A stretch of DNA of 16,379 nt from DASPWW01 sp035461345 (GCA_035461345.1 DATHVJ010000031.1:1-16379); one strand, 5' to 3'; shown: positions 1-7,761, counted from the stretch's first letter. The notes: generated by a model from the sequence alone, not told the origin. Made by a program: numbers and translations.

Positions 1-2798
1 TGACGCTCGGGGGCGCCGTCGCCGGGCGCGCCGTCCTCGCCGTCGCCGCTCCGCGCCGCCGCGCGCGCAGCGGGCGCGGGCGGGGCGGGCGGGCGGGGCG
101 GCTGCGCGGCGGGCTCGGAGTCCATCCGGGCAGCCGGCGCCGGCTCGGGCTCGCGTCGCTCCGGGGCTCCGGGCTCGTCGACCCTGGCGACCACGTTCTC
201 CTCGGGGAACGGCGGCACGTACCCCATCGTCTCCTCGAGGTGCGCGCGGCGGGCGCGGTAGCCGGGCTCGCGCTCCTTCCACGCGGTCAGCACCGGCGAC
301 GCGATGAAGATTGAGGAGTAGAAGCCGGATGCGACCCCGACCATCATCGCGAACGCGAAGTCCTGCAGCGTCTCGCCGCCGAACACGAGCAGCACGGCGA
401 GCAGGAACACCGTCGACAGTCCGGTGATGATCGAGCGCGTGAAAACCTCGCTCATCGAGCGGTTGACTATCTGCGAGAACGAGGCCCGCGGCAGGCGCGG
501 CTCGTTCTCGCGTATTCGGTCGAACACGATCACCGTGTCGTACATCGAGTAGCCGAGGATCGTCAGGAAGGCGGCGACGGTGGCGCTCGTGACCTCGCGC
601 TCGCTGAGCGAGTACACGCCGGCGGTGATCAGGATGTCGTGGACGAGCGCGATCAGCACCGGGACCGCGTACTTGGGCTGGAACCGGATCGCGACGTAGA
701 TCGCGATCACCAGCATCGACAGGATCAGCGCGCGAACCGCGTTCGTCGCCACCTGCTCCCCGAACGACGGCCCGATGCTCTGGTTCTGGAACCCGTCGTC
801 GCCGCGCTCGATCCCGTACTGCTCCTCGAGCACGGTCTGCGCCTGCCCGACATCGGCCGGCTCGATCTCGCCCTCGACCTGGACCACGTTGTCGCCGAAG
901 GTGGGGTCGTCGACCTCCTGGATCGAGGCGTTGTCGGCTCCGGCGATGCCGGCGTCCGACAGCGTCGTGCGCACGCTCTCGACCGACGCGTCCTCGGCCA
1001 GCGCCGCCTTGATCCGGGTCCCCGACTCGAAGTCGATCCCGAGGTTGAGCTGCAGGGTGGCGAACGCGATCGCCCCGACGGCGAGGATCGCACCGGAGAC
1101 CGAGAAGAACCACTTGCTCATCCCGGTGAAGTCGAAGTGCCACCGCACGCGCTGCTCGCCGGCGCCGAGGAATCGCGGCGAGCGCAGGAAGGCGGTCCGG
1201 CCCAGCGCCCCGAGGACCGCCTGGGTGAAGACCACCGCGGTGAACAGCGACACGATCGTCCCGACGCCGAGCGTGAACGCGAACCCCTTCACGCCGGCGG
1301 TCGCGAGCACGAAGAGGATGAAGGCCGTGATCAGCGTGATCACGTTCGCGTCGATGATCGTCGCGATCCCCTTGCGGTACCCGGCGGAGATCGCCGACGC
1401 CATCGAGCGCCCGGCGCGCGCCTCCTCCTTGATGCGCTCGAAGATGACGATGTTGGAGTCGGCGGCGACCCCGATCGTGAGGATCAGGCCCGCGATCCCC
1501 GGCAGCGTCAGCGTGATCGGGATCAGCTTGATCAGCGCGAGGAAGAACAGCGCGTAGACGCCGAGGCCGAGCGCGGCGACGAAGCCGAGGAAGCGGTAGT
1601 AGGCGAGCAGGAAGAGGATGACGATGATCAGCCCGACGATTCCCGCCGTCAGCCCTTGGTCGAGCGCCTCCTGGCCGAGCGTCGCCGAGACCGTGCTCTG
1701 GCTGATCAGCTTGAGCTCGATCGGCAGCGCGCCGATCCGCAGCGTCTCGGCCAGGTCCTGGGCCTCGGAGATCGTGAAGCTGCCCGAGATCTGCGCCCCC
1801 GTGCGGCCATCGATCCCGTTCGGGTTCTCGACGAAGTTGATGATCGGACGCGACTGGACGAGGTCGTCGAGGACGATCGCGAAGTGGTCCGAGAGCGCCT
1901 CCGCCTGTGCCGGGGTCGTCACCCCGGGCGGCGCCTCGCCCGCCGCCCGCTGCGCGATTCGGCTCGTGATCTCCTCGAAGCTCTCCCGCCCCTCGTCGGT
2001 GAACTCGAACGTGACGTTGGGCTGGTTGGTCGTCGGGTCGGAGTTCTGCTCAGGGTTGGTGATGTCGGTCCCCGACAGCTCCGGGCGGTCGCGGAGGACG
2101 AAGTGCTCCGGCGGCCCGGTGGACTCGTCCTGGTCGGTCGCGGGGTCGTCCTGCGGGGGCTCCTCGACGACCCGCGTGCCCTGCGGGACCTCGAGCACGA
2201 CGCTGTCCTTGGGCTGGCGCTCTCGCGGGAAGTCGAGGAACAGGTCGGAGCGGTCCTGCGAGGGCTCGGTCAGGAGCTCGAGCGAGTCGCGGTCGAACAG
2301 GTAGTAGGTGGGGCCCGTCGTCGTGCACAGGTCGCGGAAGCACTCGGGCTTCCGCTTCGACGCGAACCTGACCGCATCGAACAGCCGGTTGAACCCCTGC
2401 TCGGTGGCGTTGGGGTCGTTCGGATCCGGCGAGATCACGTTCGGCTCCCAGTCGTAGAACTGCATCTGGGCCGTGGTCCCGATCACCTCGACCGCGCGGT
2501 CGATGTCCTGGACGTCGGGCAGCCCGACGTCGATCTGATCGTTGCCGACACGGTTGATCTCGGGCTCGGCGACGCCGAGCGTGTCGACCCGCTGGCGGAT
2601 GATCTCGATCGCCCGGTCGATCTCCTCCGGGCCGGGGTCGGGGACCTGCGCGGTCGGCTGCCCCTGGTAGACGAGCGAGGTCCCGCCGCGAAGGTCGAGG
2701 CCGAGCTTGGTCGGCTGGGTGAGGATGACGAGGATCGACGCGAGCGTCATCCCGACGACGAACAGCAGGACGAAGAGGTTGCGCCGGCGGCCCGTCAC
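1..2798 (-). CDS. secDF: Fused protein translocase SecDF, 3' end beyond window
   Basis: This gene encodes a SecD-SecF fusion, the RND-like membrane motor that uses the proton gradient to pull secreted proteins out of the SecYEG channel. It starts at a GTG (2798-2796), preceded by AGGGTGG about 8 nt upstream and 9 nt after the previous stop. I followed the frame to position 3 with no stop: 932 codons. In order: TM1 (about residues 8-28), the SecD motif GLDLRGG (33-39), a large extracytoplasmic region with an acidic, low-complexity insert, then the SecD membrane half with IGVAADSNIVIFERI (from 442). The SecF half begins near residue 555 with GIDFESG (587-593) and GYSMYDTVIVFDRI (from 749). After about residue 865 comes a Pro/Ala/Glu-rich tail that leaves the window. 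SecD and SecF are separate in many actinobacteria, so the fusion is notable. No yajC lies beside it. Confidence 0.93.
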   Translation of the reverse strand, partial: MTGRRRNLFVLLFVVGMTLASILVILTQPTKLGLDLRGGTSLVYQGQPTAQVPDPGPEEIDRAIEIIRQRVDTLGVAEPEINRVGNDQIDVGLPDVQDIDRAVEVIGTTAQMQFYDWEPNVISPDPNDPNATEQGFNRLFDAVRFASKRKPECFRDLCTTTGPTYYLFDRDSLELLTEPSQDRSDLFLDFPRERQPKDSVVLEVPQGTRVVEEPPQDDPATDQDESTGPPEHFVLRDRPELSGTDITNPEQNSDPTTNQPNVTFEFTDEGRESFEEITSRIAQRAAGEAPPGVTTPAQAEALSDHFAIVLDDLVQSRPIINFVENPNGIDGRTGAQISGSFTISEAQDLAETLRIGALPIELKLISQSTVSATLGQEALDQGLTAGIVGLIIVILFLLAYYRFLGFVAALGLGVYALFFLALIKLIPITLTLPGIAGLILTIGVAADSNIVIFERIKEEARAGRSMASAISAGYRKGIATIIDANVITLITAFILFVLATAGVKGFAFTLGVGTIVSLFTAVVFTQAVLGALGRTAFLRSPRFLGAGEQRVRWHFDFTGMSKWFFSVSGAILAVGAIAFATLQLNLGIDFESGTRIKAALAEDASVESVRTTLSDAGIAGADNASIQEVDDPTFGDNVVQVEGEIEPADVGQAQTVLEEQYGIERGDDGFQNQSIGPSFGEQVATNAVRALILSMLVIAIYVAIRFQPKYAVPVLIALVHDILITAGVYSLSEREVTSATVAAFLTILGYSMYDTVIVFDRIRENEPRLPRASFSQIVNRSMSEVFTRSIITGLSTVFLLAVLLVFGGETLQDFAFAMMVGVASGFYSSIFIASPVLTAWKEREPGYRARRAHLEETMGYVPPFPEENVVARVDEPGAPERREPEPAPAARMDSEPAAQPPRPPAPPAPAARAAARSGDGEDGAPGDGAPER

Positions 2799-2807
2799 GC
2801 GGCCACC

Positions 2808-3293
2808 CTATTCGGGGGTGAGAACGATCAGCAGGCCCCCGTCGTCGTCGTAGGCGGGGAAGATGTCGGCCACCGCGCTCGCGGGCAGGTCGCCCTCGGC
2901 GCGCACCTCGACGCGCTTGCCGAGCGACCGCACGCCCCACTCGAGGGTCGTCTCGATCGGATCGGCGACCCCGTCGCCGTCGATGTCGGCGCCCTCGCCG
3001 CCGTCGCCGGCATCGACCCACCGCAGCCCCAGCACCTCCTGCACGGGGCGCCCGATCACGTCCTCGTCCTTGAGGCCTGTGAGCTCGAACCCGCCCTTGC
3101 CGATGTCGATCACGCGCCCCTTCTGGTCGCACGTGAAGAACGCCGCGTCGGGAGCGGGGTAGTAGTCGTCGAGAAGCTCGAACAGGAACCCGAAGCCGCA
3201 TTTGTCACAGCTCTTCGGGCGCGACGAGAACCCCGCCGTCCGCTCCCCGCTCAGCTCGCGGTTCCCGCAACTCGGACAGATGAAGAACGGCAC
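2808..3293 (-). CDS. Zinc-ribbon plus PAS-domain protein, function unknown
   Basis: The 161-residue product has two CxxC pairs at the N-terminus (C6/C9 and C29/C32, CPSC...CDKC), a typical zinc ribbon. A PAS-like fold follows: YPAPDAAFFTCDQKGRVIDI near 45-64, ELTGLKDEDVIGRPVQEVL at 70-88, and the closing strands near 123-160. An acidic insert inside the PAS region contains DIDGDGVADP (103-112), resembling calcium loops of thrombospondin type 3 or dockerin repeats. No kinase, cyclase or DNA-binding domain is attached and there is no signal peptide, so it looks like a small cytoplasmic sensor or adaptor. The start is GTG with no Shine-Dalgarno; TAGCCT lies 6 nt upstream, which would fit a leaderless mRNA. 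It ends 9 nt before secDF. The PAS call is by eye; ligand and partner cannot be told. Confidence 0.72.
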   Translation of the reverse strand: MPFFICPSCGNRELSGERTAGFSSRPKSCDKCGFGFLFELLDDYYPAPDAAFFTCDQKGRVIDIGKGGFELTGLKDEDVIGRPVQEVLGLRWVDAGDGGEGADIDGDGVADPIETTLEWGVRSLGKRVEVRAEGDLPASAVADIFPAYDDDGGLLIVLTPE

Positions 3294-3299
3294 GCAGAA

Positions 3300-3305
3300 A
3301 GGCTA
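3300..3305 (-). promoter_or_regulatory. Possible -10 box (TAGCCT) of the zinc-ribbon/PAS gene
   Basis: TAGCCT on the minus strand fits the loose TANNNT -10 pattern and ends 6 nt before the GTG start. Transcription would begin about at the start codon. A CCTGAC about 16 nt further upstream could act as a -35. A 5-bp hairpin (ACGGC/GCCGT) lies in the same 55-bp gap. Evidence is weak and positional only. Confidence 0.25.
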
Positions 3306-3348
3306 GTAAACGGCGGTTGCCGTCAGGCCGGGGGCTAAACGCAGTCGA

Positions 3349-4032
3349 TCATCTCGCCGGCGCCGCGGCGAGCATCCTCCACGCATCGAACAGCTCGAAG
3401 GCCTCGGCGGCCGCGCGCTTCGCGAGCCGGCGAGTCTGGGCTCGCAGCTCGTCCAGGTCCAACCCGCGATCGGCGAGCTTGGCGCTCTCGGACTCCGCCC
3501 ACGAGTCGATGATCGCGGGCGTCACCTCGGGATGGAACTGGATCCCGAGGTGTGGACCCAGCCGGAACGCGCCCGGCCCGCTGGGCGAGGTGGCGATCTG
3601 CGCGGCCCCCTCCGGGATCGAGAAACGCTCGTAGTTGAAGTGCAGCCACGGACCCTGGGGGATGAGCCGGCGATCGTCGGTCTCGACCTCGAACCACCCC
3701 ATCGAGACGGGGTCCGCGGGCGAGATCTCGCCGCCCAGCGCGACCGACAGCGCCTGGCCACCGAAGCAGATTCCGAGCACCGGGACGTCCGCGTCGACGG
3801 CGCGGCCCAGGAACTCGATCTCCGCCGGAATCCAGGCGGGCTCGGTCTGGGTCGCCGAGTCGCTGGTGCCGAGCGCCACGACCCAATCGTGCTCGCGGGG
3901 TTCGTCGGGGACCTCCTCTTCCCACGCCCGAACGGTCGTGTGGGCGATCCCACGATCGCGCAGCCACTCGGCGAGCAGCGCGGCGGGGGCCTCCTCTTCG
4001 TTCTGGAGCACGAGCCCCGGTCGCTCGGCCAT
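3349..4032 (-). CDS. Class I glutamine amidotransferase (GATase1) domain protein
   Basis: This is a stand-alone class I glutamine amidotransferase domain of 227 residues. The nucleophile elbow GICFGGQ places the catalytic cysteine at residue 89, and FHPEV gives the His-Glu pair at H167 and E169, so the triad is intact. FNYERF (132-137) is typical of the GMP-synthase-like stand-alone subgroup. Such proteins release ammonia from glutamine or, in some members, hydrolyse gamma-glutamyl compounds; the acceptor cannot be deduced here because no synthetase domain is fused or adjacent. It starts at an ATG 39 nt after the ruvB stop. TAGAGT lies 9 nt upstream of the start, so it may have its own promoter as well as readthrough from ruvB. 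It is not PdxT, which lies elsewhere in the window, nor GuaA, which would carry a PPi-synthetase domain. Confidence 0.85.
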   Translation of the reverse strand: MAERPGLVLQNEEEAPAALLAEWLRDRGIAHTTVRAWEEEVPDEPREHDWVVALGTSDSATQTEPAWIPAEIEFLGRAVDADVPVLGICFGGQALSVALGGEISPADPVSMGWFEVETDDRRLIPQGPWLHFNYERFSIPEGAAQIATSPSGPGAFRLGPHLGIQFHPEVTPAIIDSWAESESAKLADRGLDLDELRAQTRRLAKRAAAEAFELFDAWRMLAAAPAR

Positions 4033-4071
4033 CGGCTCGCGACTCTAGCCAACCGCTGGCGGCGGTCCCGA

Positions 4072-5148
4072 CTAGAACAGGCTCGCGTGGCGCTCGGGCG
4101 CCGGCAGGCCCAGATGCTCGAACCCGCGCTCGGTTACGACGCGGCCGCGCGGGGTGCGCTTGATCATCCCCTGCTGGAGCAGGTAGGGCTCGAACACGTC
4201 CTCGATCGTGTCGCCCTCCTCGTCGATCGCGGCGGCAAGCGTCGACAGGCCCACCGGCCCGCCCGAGAACTTGGTCGCGATCGTCGACAGGAGCATGCGG
4301 TCGTGGCGGTCGAGGCCGGCGCGGTCGACCTCGAGCATCTCGAGCGCATCGGCGGCCATAGCGCCCGTGATCACGCCCTCGCCGCGCACCTCGGCGAAAT
4401 CCCGCACCCGCCTCAGCAGCCTGTTGGCGACCCGCGGGGTGCCGCGCGAGCGCTCCGCGATCGCGACCTCGCCGTCGGGCTCCACGCGCACTTTCATGAT
4501 CCCGGCCGAGCGCCGCACCACCTGGGCGAGATCCTCGGCCGCGTAGTGCTCGAGCCGGTGGCAGACGCCGAAGCGGTCGCGCAGCGGTGTCGTCAGCAGG
4601 CCGGTGCGGGTGGTGGCGCCGATCAGCGTGAACGGCGGCAGCTCCAGCGTGACCGTGCGGGCGCCGGCGCCCTGGCCGAGCACGACCGGCAGCCGCCGCT
4701 CCTCCATTGCCGGGTACAGCGTCTCCTCGATCGCGCGGTTGAGGCGATGGACCTCGTCGATGAAGAACACGCTGCCGGGCTCGAGAGCGGTCAGGAAGGC
4801 GGCTATGTCCGCCTTGCGTTCCAGCGCCGGCCCCGCGGTCCCTACGATCGGGGCCTCGAGCTCCGCGGCGACGATGTGCGCGAGCGAGGTCTTTCCGAGG
4901 CCCGGCGGGCCGGCGAGCAGGACGTGGTCGAGCGCCTCCTCTCGCCGCCGCGCCGCCTCGATGAAGATCTCGAGCTGGCCGGTGACCTGCTCCTGGTTGA
5001 CGAACTCCTGCAGGCGGCGCGGTCGCAGCGTGCGGTCGAGGTCGTCCTCCTCGCCGCTGACGTGCGCGTCGCCGACCCGCTCGCGCCCCGTGTCGCGGGC
5101 GGCGATGCTGGGATCGCTGATCCGCGGGGCGGGCTCCACACCACTCAT
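4072..5148 (-). CDS. ruvB: Holliday junction branch migration ATPase RuvB
   Basis: RuvB is the hexameric AAA+ motor that, with RuvA, drives branch migration of Holliday junctions in recombinational repair. The 358-residue protein has Walker A GPPGLGKT (80-87), Walker B FFIDEVH (128-134), sensor GATTRTG (177-183), the arginine-finger segment PLRDRFG (188-194) and a C-terminal winged-helix domain with the late GFEHLG. Its N-terminus is about 20 residues longer than the E. coli protein; this acidic stretch (1-30) is unlikely to fold. The ATG start overlaps the ruvA stop by 4 nt (ATGA), indicating translational coupling. The stop is TAG. Confidence 0.97.
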   Translation of the reverse strand: MSGVEPAPRISDPSIAARDTGRERVGDAHVSGEEDDLDRTLRPRRLQEFVNQEQVTGQLEIFIEAARRREEALDHVLLAGPPGLGKTSLAHIVAAELEAPIVGTAGPALERKADIAAFLTALEPGSVFFIDEVHRLNRAIEETLYPAMEERRLPVVLGQGAGARTVTLELPPFTLIGATTRTGLLTTPLRDRFGVCHRLEHYAAEDLAQVVRRSAGIMKVRVEPDGEVAIAERSRGTPRVANRLLRRVRDFAEVRGEGVITGAMAADALEMLEVDRAGLDRHDRMLLSTIATKFSGGPVGLSTLAAAIDEEGDTIEDVFEPYLLQQGMIKRTPRGRVVTERGFEHLGLPAPERHASLF

Positions 5149-5750
5149 GCGGCTTCCCTCGCAGGCGTCGCCTCGCCGGCGCGCCGAAGCGCGGCGGAGA
5201 TCAGCTCCTCGGCGGAGTCCCCTTCGGCGCCACCGAGCAGCTTCTCGGCCTCGGCCGGCGAGTAGCCGAGGTTGACGAGGCCTTCCCGGGCCAGGGCCCG
5301 CGGCTCGTCCTCGGGACTGTCGCCGGCGAGCGCGGCCTCGTCGAGCGCCTCGGCGATCTTCTCGCGCAGCTCGACGATGATCCGCTCGGCAGTCCGCTTC
5401 CCCACTCCGGGGACGGCCTGGAAGCGCTTCGCGTCACCGGCGGCGATCGCGCGCAGCAGCTCCCGCGGCGCGGCGCCCGACAGGACGGCGATCGCGACCT
5501 TGGGGCCGACGCCCGACACGGACACGAGCTGACCGAACAGGTCGCGCTCCTCCTCGGTTGCGAACCCGTACAGGGACAGCGAGTCGTCGCGCGCCACGAG
5601 GTGGGCGAGCAGGGTCGCCTCGCGGCCCTTCGCGGGCACCGCCCGAAGCGTCTCGGCGGAGACCGCGAGCCGGTAGCCGACGCCGGCGGCCTCGATCACG
5701 ACCTGATCGGGGCGGCGCACCAGCACCTCCCCGCGAACCGACGCGATCAC
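5145..5750 (-). CDS. ruvA: Holliday junction DNA-binding protein RuvA
   Basis: RuvA forms tetramers that hold the four-way junction open and load RuvB. The 201-residue product begins MIASVRGEV, the family's usual N-terminal OB-fold strand. Two helix-hairpin-helix motifs follow, SGVGPK (79-84) and PGVGKR (114-119), then an acidic flexible linker (about 135-150) and the small C-terminal RuvB-contacting domain containing LVNLGYSPAEAEKLL. I chose the GTG at 5750 because it starts at the conserved residue and overlaps the ruvC stop as GTGA. A longer frame up to 5855 only adds a basic, non-homologous leader that is a shadow of ruvC. Confidence 0.96.
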   Translation of the reverse strand: MIASVRGEVLVRRPDQVVIEAAGVGYRLAVSAETLRAVPAKGREATLLAHLVARDDSLSLYGFATEEERDLFGQLVSVSGVGPKVAIAVLSGAAPRELLRAIAAGDAKRFQAVPGVGKRTAERIIVELREKIAEALDEAALAGDSPEDEPRALAREGLVNLGYSPAEAEKLLGGAEGDSAEELISAALRRAGEATPAREAA

Positions 5751-6304
5751 CCGGCCTCGGCCTCCGGAAGCGGAGCCGTTGCGGGCGCGGCGGGCGCGGC
5801 GGGGGCGTGCGCGAACGCGCCCCGCCGCTGCGGCGGCGCGTGCGCCGCATGGCACATCGCCACCGCCAGCGCGTCGGCGGTGTGGTCGGACTCCGGCGGC
5901 TCGGACAGCCCCAGCAGCGAGCCGACCATCCGCTGGACCTGCTCCTTCGGCGCCGCGCCGTTACCGCACACCGCCTTCTTCACGGCCTGCGGCGTGTAGT
6001 CGAAGCACGGGATGCCCTCGCTCGCGGCGGCGAGCATCGCCACGCCGCGCGCCTGGCCGACGCCGATCGCAGAGCGCACGTTCTTGCCGAAGTACACGTC
6101 CTCGAGCGCCACGGCGATCGGCTGGTGCCAGTCGATCAACTCGGCGAGCGAGGCATGGATCCGCGCCAGGCGCCGTTCGGGCGTGACCTCGTCCGAGCCT
6201 TCGATCACCCCGCCGTCGATCGCGCTCATCTGCGCGCCCGCGAGCCGGACGATGCCGAAGCCCGTGTTCGCCACCCCCGGGTCGATTCCCATGACCACGA
6301 GCAT
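5747..6304 (-). CDS. ruvC: Crossover junction endodeoxyribonuclease RuvC
   Basis: RuvC is the RNase H-fold resolvase that nicks Holliday junctions symmetrically. The acidic residues are visible: D8 in GIDPG, E68 in ALEDVY, and D144 in HTADALA. The third position of the usual tetrad is H141 rather than Asp; a histidine here is known from Thermus RuvC, so activity is expected. Residues 152-185 form an Ala/Pro-rich tail longer than in E. coli RuvC. Start: ATG at 6304, with a second ATG four codons later (MGIDPG) that is equally possible; neither has a clear Shine-Dalgarno. It is followed by ruvA with a 4-nt overlap and preceded by the P-domain gene across 69 nt. Confidence 0.95.
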   Translation of the reverse strand: MLVVMGIDPGVANTGFGIVRLAGAQMSAIDGGVIEGSDEVTPERRLARIHASLAELIDWHQPIAVALEDVYFGKNVRSAIGVGQARGVAMLAAASEGIPCFDYTPQAVKKAVCGNGAAPKEQVQRMVGSLLGLSEPPESDHTADALAVAMCHAAHAPPQRRGAFAHAPAAPAAPATAPLPEAEAG

Positions 6305-6373
6305 GGGTACTGATTCTGGCCCTCGGCCCGGATGCCTCCCCGCCGGTCCCCGGAACCCCGCTCCCCCGTTTCG

Positions 6374-6922
6374 TCACTTCTTCTTGTACTTCAGGCTCAG
6401 GACCCAGCAGTTCACGAGGCCCGAGGTGCCACCCGTGCTGTCGACGGCGAACAGCCGCCAGGTGCCCTTCGTCTTGTCGCCATCGAAGGCCGCCAGCGAC
6501 TCCGAGGGCCTGAAGGCGCCGTTGAACGGCGCGGTGCCGTGGTGGATGAAGGTCGGCGCCGCGCCGTCGAAGATCGTGAACGTGCCGTTGCAGTCGGCCG
6601 TCCCCGAGCCGAAGTTGTTGCCGGCCCCGCCGACGCCGGTCGCCAGCCGCACGTACTTCTCGCGCTTGAACAGATACAGGCTCAGCTGGCTGACGTTCGG
6701 GTGCGAGATCCGCACCGCCACGTTGACGTCCTTCACGGTCCCCTTCTTGCCGACGCCGATCGGCGCGAACACCCCGACCGGGTCGTTGTTGGGGATCGGG
6801 CGATTGATCGGCCCGCTCGAGAACAGCTTCGACTTCGCGCCCGCCGCGCCCGGAACCACCAGGATCGCGCTCGCGCTCACTGCCACCAGCGCCACCGCCG
6901 CGGCCACATACCTGAGTCTCAC
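6374..6922 (-). CDS. Secreted P-domain (proprotein-convertase P/Homo B) protein
   Basis: The 182-residue product has a Sec signal peptide: MRLRY, a hydrophobic core (6-24) and a likely cut after GAAGA at residue 29. The rest matches one P/Homo B domain, the jelly-roll beta-sandwich usually found beside subtilisin-like proteases. Recognisable parts are VKDVNVAVRISHPNVSQLSL (63-82), the glycine-rich GVGGAGNNFGSGTAD (96-110), PFNGAFRPSESLAAFDG (132-148) and GTWRLFAVDSTGGTSGLVN (153-171). C111 and C172 could form a disulfide. No catalytic domain is present, so it is not a protease; binding, adhesion or surface display is conceivable but unproven. The GTG at 6922 has the best Shine-Dalgarno in the window (AAGGAGG, 7 nt away); a longer frame to 7075 lacks it and lies inside yebC antisense-free coding space. 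Confidence 0.87.
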   Translation of the reverse strand: MRLRYVAAAVALVAVSASAILVVPGAAGAKSKLFSSGPINRPIPNNDPVGVFAPIGVGKKGTVKDVNVAVRISHPNVSQLSLYLFKREKYVRLATGVGGAGNNFGSGTADCNGTFTIFDGAAPTFIHHGTAPFNGAFRPSESLAAFDGDKTKGTWRLFAVDSTGGTSGLVNCWVLSLKYKKK

Positions 6923-6929
6923 TTGGTTT

Positions 6930-6936
6930 CCTCCTT
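6930..6936 (-). promoter_or_regulatory. Shine-Dalgarno AAGGAGG of the P-domain gene
   Basis: On the minus strand AAGGAGG sits 7 nt before the GTG at 6922. It fixes that start against a longer upstream frame, and it contrasts with the neighbouring genes, which mostly lack a ribosome binding site. A 6-bp hairpin TTGCGG/CCGCAA (6940-6960) lies just upstream and a TACGAT hexamer (6977-6982) could be the -10. Confidence 0.75.
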
Positions 6937-6998
6937 CGATTGCGGTCCCCCGCTCCGCAACCCCCTGCCCCGGGTGATCGTATCCCTCCGGTGCCGCG

Positions 6999-7748
6999 CT
7001 ACGCGGCCGCCTTCTCGAGCACGTCGGCCGGGATGTCGAAGTTGGCGTGCACGGCGTCGACGTCGTCGTGCTCATCGAGGGCCTCCATCAATCGCATCAG
7101 CCGCGGCGCGTCGTCGCCGCCGATCTCGACCGTCGAGGAGGGCTCCATCGTCAACTCCGCCGACTCGACCTCGACGCCCTCCGACTTCAGCGCCTCGCGC
7201 ACCGCCGCGAAGCGGTCCGCGGCGCACACGACCTTGAGCAGGTCGCCGTCCTCGCTGACGTCGTCGGCGCCGGCGTCGATCGCCACGATCAGGTCGTCCT
7301 CCGAGTAACGGTCCGCGTCGACGAGGATTACGCCGCGCTTGTCGAAGATCCACGCGACCGACCCGGGCTCGCCGAGGCTGCCGCCGTGCTTGTCGAACGC
7401 GTGCCGAACCTCGGCGCCCGTGCGGTTGCGGTTGTCGGTCAGCGCCTCGATCAGGAGCGCGGCCGCGCCGGGCCCGTAGCCCTCGTACACGGCGCGCTCG
7501 ATCTCACCCGCCGCGCCGCCGGAGCCGGTCCCGCGGTCGATCGCGCGCTGGATGTTGTCCTTTGGCATCGAGAAGTCCCTCGCCTTCTGGATCGCCGTCG
7601 CGAGGGTGGCGTTGCCGTCGGGGTCGCCACCTCCCTCTCGCGCGGCGACGGTGATCGCGCGGGCAAGCTTCGTGAACTGCTTGCCGCGCTTGGCGTCCGT
7701 GGCGGCCTTCTTGTGCTTGATCTGCGCCCACTTGGAGTGACCGGCCAT
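6999..7748 (-). CDS. yebC: YebC/PmpR-type (TACO1 family) regulator or translation factor
   Basis: The product is a full-length YebC/TACO1 family member of 249 residues. It opens with the family signature MAGHSKWAQIKHKKAATDAK, followed by KLARAITVAAREGGGDP (27-43) and MPKDNIQRAI (61-70); the acidic C-terminal lobe ends near DDVDAVHANFDIP. Family members have been described as DNA-binding transcriptional regulators (PmpR) and, more recently, as factors that help ribosomes through difficult stretches such as proline runs. The ATG at 7748 is the conserved start; a frame reaching 8378 is antisense to the cyclase gene. No Shine-Dalgarno precedes it, but TAATAT lies 7 nt upstream. Its neighbour ruvC lies beyond the P-domain gene, an insertion into the usual yebC-ruvC pair. 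Confidence 0.95.
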   Translation of the reverse strand: MAGHSKWAQIKHKKAATDAKRGKQFTKLARAITVAAREGGGDPDGNATLATAIQKARDFSMPKDNIQRAIDRGTGSGGAAGEIERAVYEGYGPGAAALLIEALTDNRNRTGAEVRHAFDKHGGSLGEPGSVAWIFDKRGVILVDADRYSEDDLIVAIDAGADDVSEDGDLLKVVCAADRFAAVREALKSEGVEVESAELTMEPSSTVEIGGDDAPRLMRLMEALDEHDDVDAVHANFDIPADVLEKAAA

Positions 7749-7755
7749 GGCGGTG

Positions 7756-7761
7756 ATATTA
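7756..7761 (-). promoter_or_regulatory. -10 box (TAATAT) of yebC, probable leaderless promoter
   Basis: TAATAT on the minus strand is a near-consensus -10 in otherwise GC-rich DNA, and only 7 nt separate it from the yebC ATG. The expected transcription start coincides with the start codon, and no ribosome binding site is present. No good -35 is seen; upstream bases fall inside the divergent cyclase gene. Confidence 0.55.

Noticed and set aside
639..3338. An 899-codon plus-strand open frame
   Set aside because: It is the exact codon-register antisense of secDF and the zinc-ribbon/PAS gene; the Arg/Asp-rich translation has no family resemblance and arises from GC bias.
3532..5265. A 577-codon plus-strand open frame
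   Set aside because: Antisense to the amidotransferase and ruvB genes, which have complete catalytic motifs on the minus strand.
5751..5855. Longer start for ruvA
   Set aside because: The extra 35 residues are basic, unrelated to RuvA and lie within ruvC; the GTG at 5750 matches the conserved N-terminus and a GTGA overlap.
6923..7075. Longer start for the P-domain gene
   Set aside because: It would overlap yebC and put an irrelevant Ser/Thr/Arg-rich leader before the signal peptide; the GTG at 6922 has a perfect Shine-Dalgarno.
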